Shown one piece after another: positions 36,220 through 46,014 of a stretch of DNA of 64,000 nt. The stretch spans positions 396,983 through 460,982 of the forward strand of contig NW_013524647.1 in the NCBI RefSeq assembly GCF_000250985.1, in the 5' to 3' direction. The notes below the pieces were generated by a model, which searched no databases, was not told where the DNA came from, and saw only the letters and a list, made by a program, of their open reading frames with translations. The stretch is from Nematocida parisii ERTm1 (taxonomy: Eukaryota; Microsporidia). The translations under genes were made by a program, and so were the position numbers. The number at the start of each line of letters is the position of its first letter. Within the stretch, counting starts at the first letter, position 1.

Positions 36220-39200
36220 ATGTTTTTAAAGTCCATGCAGAATCTTATAAACAAGCTGACTGGACTATTCGGGGTGACTGAGAAGGAGTCAGAAGCAATG
36301 ATCAGGAAAGCATTAAAATCAACCACACCAGAAGAAGATTTACTGGATTTAGTGGGAGAATCTTCGATAGAGGATATAGTGACGGTCTTAGCAGAGGGCA
36401 AGAAGAAGGAGAAGACATTCACAGTGACACACCAAGTCCTGAGCGTAGATGAGAAGTTAGATAAGATATTCGCACCAAAGCTTAAAAGAGTCAGTACAGA
36501 ATATTATGACGAGTACATCATGGAGTCACCTGCGCCGAGTACTTCTGTTGAAAGGGTTTCTGTGCAGGAGGTCTCTGAGCGGTACAGGAAAGTGTTCAGT
36601 TCGGGTTATAAAGAGTTTAATCAAGTACAGTCTTCTGTGTTTGATAGTGTATACAGGACAAAAGAGAACGTACTCGTATGTGCACCTACAGGTGCTGGTA
36701 AGACCGATATAGCACTACTTTCAATAGTAAAGCAGTTAGAGGGTCGAAGCCATTCGGATAAAAGCAAGATAATATACATTGCACCTATGAAAGCACTTGC
36801 GTCGGAAATAACTAATAAGTTTAGGCATAGATTGCCTGTATTTGTGAGTGAGTATACGGGGGATATGGAACTAACAAAGGAAGAATTAGAGAAAAGTACG
36901 GTTTTAGTGTGTACTCCAGAGAAGTACGACGTATCCACCAGGAAGATATCTTCATTTCTGTTATCACACACATCACTGATTATTCTGGATGAGATCCATA
37001 TTCTGAATGACAGCAGAGGACCGACTATTGAAGCGATTGTGAGCAGACTAAAACTAGCCTCAGAGAAGTGTCAGAAACAGATTCGTATGGTTGGGATATC
37101 TGCAACACTTCCCAATCCAAAGGATATAGGAGACTTTCTTATGGTGAATAAAAAGCACATGCACGTATTCGGGCCAGGAGACAGACCGGTTCCAATTACG
37201 TACTCTGTGATAGGAACAAGGAAAACTGTTGATGTAAGTGCTAATAACATGACAAAAAGACTGGATACAAGAGAGAAAATGATTTATGTACTGAAGGAAA
37301 GGGTTAATAAGGTACTTAATGAGCACCATCAAGTGATTGTATTTGTACACACTCGTGGGAACACTCTTGCACTTGCTAATATACTCTCTGAGGATATAGA
37401 ACCAGATGAGATCAAAGCAGAAGAAGCAGAAAGTGCAGGGATTACAGGGGAAATGAAAGATGTTTATTCAAAGGGAATGTTTATACACAATGCAGGCCTT
37501 CCCAGGAGCATAAGAGAATTCGCAGAGGAGAAATTCAGACAGAAAAAAGTGAAAGTCCTTGTAAGTACATCTACACTTGCCTGGGGAGTAAATCTGCCTG
37601 CAAGAGCTGTGATCATATTCGGTACTGAAATATACGTGGTAGAAAAGGGTGGGTACATAAACATAGACATCTTAAATATTCAGCAAATGTTCGGCAGAGC
37701 AGGAAGACCGCAGTACGACACAGTCGCAGAAGGTGTACTAATCACAGACCATAAATCTCTATCAACGTACGTTAGGATGTTACGTGTAGAGGACCCAATT
37801 GAAAGTGATTTATTAAAAACCCTCCCAGAAAAGCTTTCAACAGAAATCTACTTAAGGAATATAAAAGACCGATCAGATGCAGTCAAATGGTTTAAAACCA
37901 CGTTCCTATTTATTCGTATGAACAGAGTACCAGAGAAGTATGGAATCATACCATCACAGATATCTGGTCTTATTTCTGATTATATACTGCTGTCATTTGA
38001 CAGATTAAAAGAACTAAAGCTGATCAGAGAGTGTGACTCCAGTAAAATCATTCTAACAACAGATTTAGGAAGAATAATTAGTCATTATTTCCTATCAGAA
38101 TCAACACTCACTGAATGGGATAATCTCTCAAATGAAAAATCCGTTATAACGTACTTATCAAAATCTGATGAGTACAAAAATATTCTAATCAGGAGTGAAG
38201 ACAGGAAAGGCCTCGGTATAAGAAATGACCAAGAAGAGCTGACAGTAGAAAAAAAAATAGAAATTTTAATTTCTAAGCACATTCAGAATAGAAAATTAAA
38301 AGGGCATTCTCTTGTTATAGACCAAAAGTATATTTTAGAGAACATTGAAAGAATATTAGGGGGCCTATCAGAATATTTTTTATATTTACGGGATTATAAA
38401 AATGCGTATAATACGCTTTATATGAGAAGGCAGTTAATGAAAGGGGTTAAAACAGAGATAATGGATGTAGATATAATAAGCAATAAGCACAGTTTATTAT
38501 TGAGTAGGCCTGTATCTGGGTATATTATAATAAGGAGTCACAAGGAGTTAATAAAAATAGTGAAGATAGAGCAGGAGAGGGACTGTTATATGACGCATAA
38601 CATAAGGAGAGTATCGAATATAACAAAAATATCAAGTAAGGAGGTATTTACTGGAAGGTTAGAGATAATTCCTGTTAGGGAGTATTCTACTGATGAATTA
38701 TGGCTAGTAGACAGTGCACTTTCTTATATTTCTGGGTACAGGATAGAGTATGAGGATAATGAAGATTCTGAGCAATTTGAGAGTCCACGGTCATTTGACA
38801 GGAAAATTCAGTTTAAGAGAACTGACAGTGTGATAATAGAAGAAGTACCAAATGTGAACCGAAAGGAGTTTTATGCTTTAGTCAGGATTCTTATATACGA
38901 AAGAATCAAAGAAATCCGCCAGAGAAAGAATGATAAGATAATAATTATAGTAAAGGACCAGGAGGAAGAAGAGAACTATCTTACAGAGTATCAGAGACTA
39001 TCATTTATTGATAATGTATCGTTTGAGAAGGACAGACTTTGTTTTTCTTCTACTAATGGGATATACAGGATTAGTAATACAATGAATGATTCATGGACTA
39101 TTGGGATATGCTCAGTTGACAGACTACGACAAGTAATTGGGAAGTATGGGAACAGTCTTTATATATTCAACGGGTTTACTAAAAAGCACCGGATATATTC

Positions 39201-39288
39201 TGAATCTATCCTAAGAATGATTAACACAAACGTATTAATATACGAAAAGCCAAATGTATCAGATTATATCAAGCAGAGGTATTTATAA
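36220..39288 (+). CDS. SLH1: Ski2-like helicase of the Slh1/ASCC3-Brr2 group, one active cassette
   Basis: A 1,022-residue superfamily 2 helicase. Motif I is APTGAGKTDIA (155-165), motif II DEIH (257-260), motif III SATLPN, motif VI QMFGRAGRPQYD (from about 489), then the winged helix. The FGPGDRPVP and GRAGRPQYDT context points to Slh1/ASCC3, the helicase of the ribosome-quality-control trigger complex, with Brr2 (spliceosome) as the other candidate. Both normally have two cassettes in about 2,000 residues. Here a single full cassette is followed by about 270 residues without helicase motifs, perhaps the remains of a second cassette (it has a KIIIIVKDQ strand and no DExH). Its N-terminal start fits: an ATG 15 bp after an octamer pair. 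Confidence 0.82.
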   Translation: MFLKSMQNLINKLTGLFGVTEKESEAMIRKALKSTTPEEDLLDLVGESSIEDIVTVLAEGKKKEKTFTVTHQVLSVDEKLDKIFAPKLKRVSTEYYDEYIMESPAPSTSVERVSVQEVSERYRKVFSSGYKEFNQVQSSVFDSVYRTKENVLVCAPTGAGKTDIALLSIVKQLEGRSHSDKSKIIYIAPMKALASEITNKFRHRLPVFVSEYTGDMELTKEELEKSTVLVCTPEKYDVSTRKISSFLLSHTSLIILDEIHILNDSRGPTIEAIVSRLKLASEKCQKQIRMVGISATLPNPKDIGDFLMVNKKHMHVFGPGDRPVPITYSVIGTRKTVDVSANNMTKRLDTREKMIYVLKERVNKVLNEHHQVIVFVHTRGNTLALANILSEDIEPDEIKAEEAESAGITGEMKDVYSKGMFIHNAGLPRSIREFAEEKFRQKKVKVLVSTSTLAWGVNLPARAVIIFGTEIYVVEKGGYINIDILNIQQMFGRAGRPQYDTVAEGVLITDHKSLSTYVRMLRVEDPIESDLLKTLPEKLSTEIYLRNIKDRSDAVKWFKTTFLFIRMNRVPEKYGIIPSQISGLISDYILLSFDRLKELKLIRECDSSKIILTTDLGRIISHYFLSESTLTEWDNLSNEKSVITYLSKSDEYKNILIRSEDRKGLGIRNDQEELTVEKKIEILISKHIQNRKLKGHSLVIDQKYILENIERILGGLSEYFLYLRDYKNAYNTLYMRRQLMKGVKTEIMDVDIISNKHSLLLSRPVSGYIIIRSHKELIKIVKIEQERDCYMTHNIRRVSNITKISSKEVFTGRLEIIPVREYSTDELWLVDSALSYISGYRIEYEDNEDSEQFESPRSFDRKIQFKRTDSVIIEEVPNVNRKEFYALVRILIYERIKEIRQRKNDKIIIIVKDQEEEENYLTEYQRLSFIDNVSFEKDRLCFSSTNGIYRISNTMNDSWTIGICSVDRLRQVIGKYGNSLYIFNGFTKKHRIYSESILRMINTNVLIYEKPNVSDYIKQRYL

Positions 39289-39471
39289 TTAAAAATAGAA
39301 TTATAGGATGCCTTAAGACAATCTGTTATTTCCTTAAAAGTACTATAAAAATAAAAGGTTACAATTTATATTTCTAAAATAAGTAATAATTATTAAAAAT
39401 TATCATAAAAATAACTGAAATTTCCTAAAATATGTTTGTATTATCAATAAATAACAGTATTTTTATACTAA
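39289..39471. other. Convergent AT-rich intergenic region
   Basis: No feature seen besides the two gene ends. Confidence 0.5.
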
Positions 39472-42390
39472 TCAGTAACTGTAAGTTGCCTGAATTTTTC
39501 TATAACTAGGAGGATTCATCCAAATTCTCCAGGCGTACTGTACTATAGCAGGAAGAATTGCAATAATATTCACAAGTAGAATCTGCAGTAAGAACTTCTT
39601 CCACTCACTTGGTATTTGTATTTCATCGGATAACACCTTAAAGCTAAGGAAGTACAAGAGGATAGAAATACTCTGTGCAATGATCATTAAATTATGAACT
39701 TTACTCACGCACAGGAACACCATTAATAACTCATTCAGTACTAAACACGAGAATGTGATACTTACCAACTGAATTAATGCACTTTCAAATAAAAACAGTG
39801 TAAGTATCATAATTACCACTCCCTGGTAGTACCCCATGAACATCCACGTACTGAATGTACTATTATTAAGAACACTTCCATTTGATATGTCAGAGTATAA
39901 CTCTGGGAACTTTCTTGACACTTTCTTAGACATATCCTTAGACAGAACAATACTGAACACAGGCAAGAATGTATAAAATGTAACGTATCCAATTGAAATT
40001 TTACCTTGGTATATGGATATAGGACAGAAATTGAAAAGTGATGAAAATATTCCCTGTGCTATTCCAAGAGTAGTTCCCCTGTGGATTATGAACTGTGCCA
40101 GCTTTGCAGTGTTCTTATACGAATTCCTTCCGTGCCACAGGATTAAGTCAACAATCGCTTTGAATTCATTCACACTTACATCTGCTGCGAGTGATGCCTG
40201 CCTGCCTTCTTTTCCAACAATTCCAATACCAACATTTGCCTGCTGAATCATACTCACATCATTCCCCCCATCTCCTATGCAGCACACTCGCTTTTTTGTT
40301 ATTCTTGAAACCTCCTTTGCAATTTCTGCTTTCTGTGTGGGAGAGCATCTGCAGCACGCAACGGCCGCTAGCATAGAAACAGCAGTAATAAATTCTGTTT
40401 TGTACATATCCATGAGAATTTGAAGACTTCCTCCGTCTATCACTAAACAGTCCTTTTCTCTTTCTATTCTTTTAATTGCTAAATCAGCATCCTGCCGTGT
40501 TTTTATGTCTGTTATGGTAAGGATCTGGCTGCATCTGGAGAATAATCTAGATGAAACTGCGATGCACCTAGCTGTTTCCACTTTGTCTCCTGTAAGCATC
40601 CATATTTTTATTCCTGCATTTCTGAGTGTTTCTAGTGAGACTCTTACGTCATCTTGTAATTTGTCCTCTACACCCGTCACACCAAGTAAATCCAAGCCAT
40701 CTTCGGATATCGTATGAGTCTGTGCTAATTCTTTAACTTCTTCTTCAGAAACTAACCTCCTTCCGAATACCATTGTTCTAAGTCCTTCCTTTGCCATTGA
40801 CTGTGCTTCTTCTTCCATCCAGTCCTTTCCTATGATGAGTTTCTTCATAACACTGTCTGCTCCCTTCATGTATAAGTACACTTTGTCTTCACTCTTTATA
40901 ACAACTCCCATGCACTTCCTTTCACTTGTGAATCGGATTGTGTGAAGTAGCTCGTACCTTTTTTTTGAATCTGCAGTTTTTATTTCAACCCAGCCCGGCC
41001 CTCTTCCCCACAGAGTTATTCCCACTTTTTCAGCCCATCTTACCATAGCCATCTCATCTGGACTGGATGAAATATATCCTATCTTATTGTTTTCTGCATA
41101 CGGTATTACATTGTTACACAGACACATTGCAATTAATAGCTCACATGCAGTAAGATCCGCTGGTGATTTCGGGTTAGTGATCATTTCGTATATTTCCTGA
41201 ATAAAATCCGGAGTGTAGCATAAATCACCCGTGTGCATTTTCTTAATTTCCATTTCATTCGTGGTGAGTGTTCCTGTCTTATCCGTCAGTAAATAAGATA
41301 TCCTCCCAAGCTCTTCTGGAATATTACTGTTACGCACAACAATTGGTGTATCTGAATGAGCTTCCATCCCTCTTGCGTATACCACTCTGGCCCAGTCAAT
41401 GTTCACCCTAAGACTTATTGGAATGACCGTTGAAAAAATGATCAAAAACCGAACGAGTGTAATGTACCACATAGAATACGTACCTCGCAGCACAGTAAAC
41501 AAAATCGCAAATGAGAATGACATAGAACACAGTATTTTCGTATAAAAATTCAATTCTTTATCGATTAGTCCTGATTTGTTCCTTGCCTTTGTTGTGTTCA
41601 TAACTGCACGTGTGTCCTTCCCCGTATACACAACCACACAGAGTGATGTGCCACTTGCTATCACCATGTTCATCCATAGCATATTATCTTCATGCACTTT
41701 ATGCTGTGTATCACCAACTAATAATTCGCCATTGAATGAGTATATGTCCTTACTTGGTGGCTCAGCAATAACCTCAAAATAACTCTTGGCAACTTTGTCA
41801 AACCCATCCATCTGCTGGAATACGCTGTGACTCATTTTAATTTTCCAATCTGTCTCCCCATCCAGCTGATCTGTTCGCACAAAAATAGACCCGTTCACTT
41901 CCTCGGTCTTTAGTAGAATCGCATCAGCAGGGACTCTTTCATCTTTAGTTACAATTATAAGATCACCAACTGCCAATTCTGAGGCAGGCACTCTAATGGC
42001 ACCGCCCACTGTATAGCGTGTGCACTGCTTATCATTAGCCTCCTTATCCCTTTTATACCTCTTGTAGTCATCTGTGCCCTCTTTAATGTACACAAACACC
42101 TGAACAAGTGCCCATGGAAATATTGAAGTGAGGGGGTGTGACACACGCACAGGTGGAAATAATTGCAGAATTATAACCAGCATAAAGAATATGTTAAGAA
42201 AGTGCTTTAATTGCTGTGCAAATACCAATGGAATGAACGTAAATAATGAATATTTTTGGTTACAAATTATATTCTTAGAATATTTCTCATCTGCACTTCT
42301 AATATTATTATGTGCACGTTCAATATTTCTATTTACAAAGAAATGTCTTTCTTCTATTTCTGTTTTTTTCCTTTCTTTCTGTATGTTCAT
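39472..42390 (-). CDS. NEO1: P4-ATPase phospholipid flippase, Neo1/ATP9 type
   Basis: A 972-residue P4-ATPase that flips phospholipids in Golgi and endosome membranes. Seen: QQLKHFLNIFFMLV (TM1 region), RTDQLDGETDWK, the phosphorylated Asp in DKTGTLT (about 370), the nucleotide-binding KGADSVMKK, MLTGDKVETA, and GDGGNDVSMIQQANVGIGI, then about five C-terminal membrane segments. IPISLRVNIDWARVVY, with RVN where other P4-ATPases have Y-V-LE, and IRNSNIPEELGRI type sequences are Neo1/ATP9 features. Unlike Drs2/Dnf types, Neo1 needs no Cdc50 subunit. The longest frame starts at 42534 but would add a hydrophobic stretch; ATG 42390 leaves a cytosolic N-terminus. Confidence 0.92.
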   Translation of the reverse strand: MNIQKERKKTEIEERHFFVNRNIERAHNNIRSADEKYSKNIICNQKYSLFTFIPLVFAQQLKHFLNIFFMLVIILQLFPPVRVSHPLTSIFPWALVQVFVYIKEGTDDYKRYKRDKEANDKQCTRYTVGGAIRVPASELAVGDLIIVTKDERVPADAILLKTEEVNGSIFVRTDQLDGETDWKIKMSHSVFQQMDGFDKVAKSYFEVIAEPPSKDIYSFNGELLVGDTQHKVHEDNMLWMNMVIASGTSLCVVVYTGKDTRAVMNTTKARNKSGLIDKELNFYTKILCSMSFSFAILFTVLRGTYSMWYITLVRFLIIFSTVIPISLRVNIDWARVVYARGMEAHSDTPIVVRNSNIPEELGRISYLLTDKTGTLTTNEMEIKKMHTGDLCYTPDFIQEIYEMITNPKSPADLTACELLIAMCLCNNVIPYAENNKIGYISSSPDEMAMVRWAEKVGITLWGRGPGWVEIKTADSKKRYELLHTIRFTSERKCMGVVIKSEDKVYLYMKGADSVMKKLIIGKDWMEEEAQSMAKEGLRTMVFGRRLVSEEEVKELAQTHTISEDGLDLLGVTGVEDKLQDDVRVSLETLRNAGIKIWMLTGDKVETARCIAVSSRLFSRCSQILTITDIKTRQDADLAIKRIEREKDCLVIDGGSLQILMDMYKTEFITAVSMLAAVACCRCSPTQKAEIAKEVSRITKKRVCCIGDGGNDVSMIQQANVGIGIVGKEGRQASLAADVSVNEFKAIVDLILWHGRNSYKNTAKLAQFIIHRGTTLGIAQGIFSSLFNFCPISIYQGKISIGYVTFYTFLPVFSIVLSKDMSKKVSRKFPELYSDISNGSVLNNSTFSTWMFMGYYQGVVIMILTLFLFESALIQLVSITFSCLVLNELLMVFLCVSKVHNLMIIAQSISILLYFLSFKVLSDEIQIPSEWKKFLLQILLVNIIAILPAIVQYAWRIWMNPPSYRKIQATYSY

Positions 42391-42494
42391 GCGCAATGAC
42401 AGAATATTTGTAAAATAAACAAGAATAAACATTTGTGTTAGAATTAACCAATTGATGGTTTTATACTTAAATAACCTGAAGGATTCTGTGTCAC

Positions 42495-43463
42495 ATGCAA
42501 ATAGAGAAGAAGCCAGAAGAATGGACGGACGCAATGAGTGTAGATCAATTAGAAGACTTATCTACGTGTATTCATAAAGAAGAAATACTTAAAGGCCTTG
42601 AAGAGGAATTCAGAAGGGGACTAAATGAAGTAAGAAAAGCAAACAAGACTAAAAACACGGTAAGTAAAGAGGATAGAATATATAAGGACATATACGTATT
42701 AAAGAAAGGCCGCTCTGCCTGGGAAGATATCAGAAGTAATTCGATTAATAATACTCCTATTATTACATTTGGTCCAATTTTATATCCACCCGAGAACAGG
42801 AAGGCTGCGTATAAAATCAACCTTAAAGAGCCAATTGTATTCTTCAACGTATCAAATGGTCATCTTCTATCTGTGAGTGAGAGGGGAACCATTAAAATTT
42901 TCGGCATTTCTCAGAACTGTTTCTTAGAAAAATCCTGGGAAATACCAAACCATTTATTCGGATTTCTAGTCAGAACCAATGCAATACCTCTCTGTGTGGC
43001 TGATACACTAAGCAGGGTTTTAATACAATTATACTGCAAGAAGATAAAGGATATGGAAAAAGTATTTGAAGAGTTATTATGTTTCTCTAAGGCAGTTCTA
43101 GTGAAGAAAGCCTTCTTCTTTAATGGATATTTATGCTTAGTCTCATCATTTGGTGAAATGCAAATATTTGATGAAACATTAAGAGAGATCCCCATAGGAA
43201 AGAATTTAAAACCAATTATTCGGTCTATATTAAGAGAACCCTCAGAGAAAAAAGAGCATGTTAATGCAATGGTATCTGGTGAGAAAGTAATAAATCTTAA
43301 AATGATCACAATGAAAGTATCAAAAAAGAAGGTTAAGATGATTTACTCTAAGAAGAGTATTTATGAAGAAATTACTTTCACAAAAAATGAGCAAGTAGTG
43401 TACACCGATAATATTTTGTTTTTAAAGGAGAAGAGCAGTATACATGCAATTATTCTGGAATAG
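42495..43463 (+). CDS. Unknown 322-residue protein, possible beta-propeller
   Basis: Not recognised. The first 100 residues are charged and helical (EEWTDAMSVDQLEDL...). From about 110 the sequence runs in short beta-strands (IVFFNVSNGHLLSVSERGTIKIFGIS; GYLCLVSSFGEMQIFDETLREI) like WD40 blades, with SERGTIKIFG and SFGEMQIFDE as the blade-ending pattern. At least two blades are visible, too few for a complete propeller, so either others are too divergent or the fold is incomplete. No signal peptide. Divergent from NEO1 (104 bp). A role as a WD-type processome or other nuclear factor is a guess. Confidence 0.65.
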   Translation: MQIEKKPEEWTDAMSVDQLEDLSTCIHKEEILKGLEEEFRRGLNEVRKANKTKNTVSKEDRIYKDIYVLKKGRSAWEDIRSNSINNTPIITFGPILYPPENRKAAYKINLKEPIVFFNVSNGHLLSVSERGTIKIFGISQNCFLEKSWEIPNHLFGFLVRTNAIPLCVADTLSRVLIQLYCKKIKDMEKVFEELLCFSKAVLVKKAFFFNGYLCLVSSFGEMQIFDETLREIPIGKNLKPIIRSILREPSEKKEHVNAMVSGEKVINLKMITMKVSKKKVKMIYSKKSIYEEITFTKNEQVVYTDNILFLKEKSSIHAIILE

Positions 43464-44053
43464 CCCAAAATAAAAATATAAAATATTCCTAAAATACATT
43501 TTTATTAAGAATAAATATTATTTATGTCTTATAATAAATGAAATATTCCATGCACTTAAAAGGTCTACCAGATACTTTGAGTTAATATAGTGTATTTTCA
43601 AGTAATATTACTCTAAATATGCAATAACACTGCACAGTCTCTTTCATTTGAAAATGTATAATCTAAAGAATATCCAGAATTAAACCAAATGTGTTCTTGT
43701 TTAAGTATAGGCAGTAAAAATCCATATTGCACCAACTAATCCATTCTAGTATTATAAAAGCACGTATTCAGTAAGCTATACTTTATAAACAATGGCTTAT
43801 TAACAGTATAATAAAAATATATTCTTATTATATGTTTATATTTATTTGTATACTCTTAAATATCCATTAAATGTGCTCTATACGGCATAATTAAGCTGAA
43901 TATAACCAGAAATTACTAAAAATTCATATTTTATTTTATTTTTTTATAGCCCGAATATTTATTTTTAATAAATATTGCATAAATCACATTTATTTAACAA
44001 CTGTAAAAGGTAATTTCGGGTATTTATATTAAAATTTATTTTAAATTAAAATA
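43464..44053. other. AT-rich intergenic, no gene seen
   Basis: Between two plus-strand genes. It holds AT-rich DNA with a TAGCCCGAATA at about 43948 and a TTCGGGTAT at about 44015, one base off the octamer, ahead of the next gene. Confidence 0.5.
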
Positions 44054-45511
44054 ATGAATAAGATAATAAGAAGCGCACTAAGCTGCAGTAACATTCCCAG
44101 AACTGATTCTGATACTTCACTGGCAACTGAACCAAAATGCACAGTTGGGGATTTAGACAATAATCCACAGCATATATTTGCAGATGAAGTACATCTGTAT
44201 ATTCTACCAAGAGTATTTGAAAACATGCATCAGGACAATGGACTTAACAAGCTTGAAATAGGAATGGAAATTGATGAAGAAGCAATTTCTAATGAAATAG
44301 ACGGATACTTTGGCCAATTTAATGGTCGCATGATAAAACTATCCGAGAGTGAATTATCATCTGTATTACAGAAAATACTGCTTAGGAATGTGAAGTATAT
44401 AGTAAATGGCTCAAGTAATGCAATGCATAATAATTTAATAAAAGAAATAGCATCAGTAATTGTGGATAATTCTGTATCCCGTTTTAATATCGTACAGACA
44501 TGTATACTGGATATTAATAATAAGTGTGGAAAAAGCGAGGATGTTCAAACATACATAGACTTATCCAAGAAATTATTAATTAACCCGAATTTACTATCAC
44601 AGATGGATCATACATTACTAAAAGTTAATAATTGGTATAATTATGTACTTTCACATAAGGATATTAATCAGCACTACTACCTTACATATGCAGCACAGCT
44701 AATAAATGAAAAACTATTTACTAGTTCTATGATGAGCAGTGCACTAGATGATATTAACAAAGTATTTGCAAATAATCTAAGTGTAACTACTCAACTGGCG
44801 GTAGCAGAGATTGACTTATTTGAGAGTAGGGCAGATGGCATGACTCATCTTGACTATGCACTTGCTTTATTAATGAAATACCGCTGGGAGATAGCTAATT
44901 ATTATGAAGAAAATGGAATAAAAATGAAAGAGTTTGTTCTTTCAGAGTATGAAGAGCAATTATTGCGAAGGTTATACATAGACAGAAAGCTGGTATGCAA
45001 GGTGTTTAAATCTATAAGAGAAGTAACAAAAGACAGCGAAAAGTATGTTGACTGTGATTCAATTATATCAAACTCACTATTCAGGGATTCTAGTGTGCCT
45101 GAGATTAAAGATCCATCTTCATTTAAGTACAGAGATAAGTCAATCAATGCTCGCCTGGATAAGGCCTTAGAGAATCATGCCGATTCACCCTTTACAGCTA
45201 GAAATTACATTATGAATCGAGTAGACCTATATAAAAACCTTGTATCTGGGCACAAGAAGCAAGAGAATAGTATAAAAGGCATTCAAAAAGTTATTAATTC
45301 AGTTCTAAGTGTCTCTGGGAAAAAGGTAGTTGTTGGTTCATTTTTAGGAACAATTTTGTTTACTACTACTCGTTTTTGTTCGAAAATCCCTCTCCAAAAT
45401 TGGTCTAAAAATAGCACTATAAATGGGGGTCCTCAGACTGGCAGTGGCATGGAACGTAGTAATAGTTTCGTCTATGAAAGCATGAAGGAGAATCCGTCTA
45501 GCCGCCATTAA
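44054..45511 (+). CDS. Unknown 485-residue helical protein with C-terminal membrane segment
   Basis: Not recognised. A long, predominantly helical region (about 80-400) rich in Asn, Asp and Lys, then a single hydrophobic segment at about 430-450 (KKVVVGSFLGTILFTTTRF) and a Ser/Asn tail of about 30 residues. No signal peptide is visible at the N-terminus (MNKIIRSALSCSNIPRT), so a tail-anchored or single-pass topology is suggested. It has the look of lineage-specific microsporidian proteins and, in build, resembles the broken gene at 55.8-56.9 kb (helical body, then a membrane segment), though no sequence similarity was established. It marks the start of the less conserved part of the window. 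Confidence 0.7.
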   Translation: MNKIIRSALSCSNIPRTDSDTSLATEPKCTVGDLDNNPQHIFADEVHLYILPRVFENMHQDNGLNKLEIGMEIDEEAISNEIDGYFGQFNGRMIKLSESELSSVLQKILLRNVKYIVNGSSNAMHNNLIKEIASVIVDNSVSRFNIVQTCILDINNKCGKSEDVQTYIDLSKKLLINPNLLSQMDHTLLKVNNWYNYVLSHKDINQHYYLTYAAQLINEKLFTSSMMSSALDDINKVFANNLSVTTQLAVAEIDLFESRADGMTHLDYALALLMKYRWEIANYYEENGIKMKEFVLSEYEEQLLRRLYIDRKLVCKVFKSIREVTKDSEKYVDCDSIISNSLFRDSSVPEIKDPSSFKYRDKSINARLDKALENHADSPFTARNYIMNRVDLYKNLVSGHKKQENSIKGIQKVINSVLSVSGKKVVVGSFLGTILFTTTRFCSKIPLQNWSKNSTINGGPQTGSGMERSNSFVYESMKENPSSRH

Positions 45512-46014
45512 ACATATGGGATACACGCCATACGATTAATAAAAATTCGGGTTATATTATATTTTAGAATTATAAACCATACTCCTTGCACCTCAGATGT
45601 ATCTAACTTTTCTTCAGAAGATGACCCACCTCTATTCTCGTGCCACTTATATCCACACTTATCTGACTAAATGTAATTGTTTCTTTATCCCAGATCTAAT
45701 TTACTTTATGCCATACTTCATGCATTATTTATATTTATAACTGTGTTTGTGATAGTGTTTGTATTAAACAGATAGTTCTCCATTCGGAGTATATTCACTT
45801 TTCTATTACTACCTCTCCATTCTTTATTTATAATAAGTCATGAATAATTTACAGGAAATATGTATTTATTCACTTTTCTATTTATTATTAAAGTGTTCAT
45901 TATTATTATTTGTAAGTGTACGGATTTATTTTAAGTATGAAAATATTAGAGAATACTGTATTTTTAGATAGTAATAATATGAAATGTATACTTTATTATG
46001 ATATTAACAGCACT
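45512..46014. other. Intergenic between convergent genes
   Basis: No gene recognised. One TCGGGTTA at 45547-45554, just after the gene end; the rest is AT-rich. Confidence 0.5.

Noticed and set aside
42391-42534. N-terminal extension of NEO1
   Set aside because: Adds an extra hydrophobic segment not found in Neo1 and would overlap the divergent gene at 42495.
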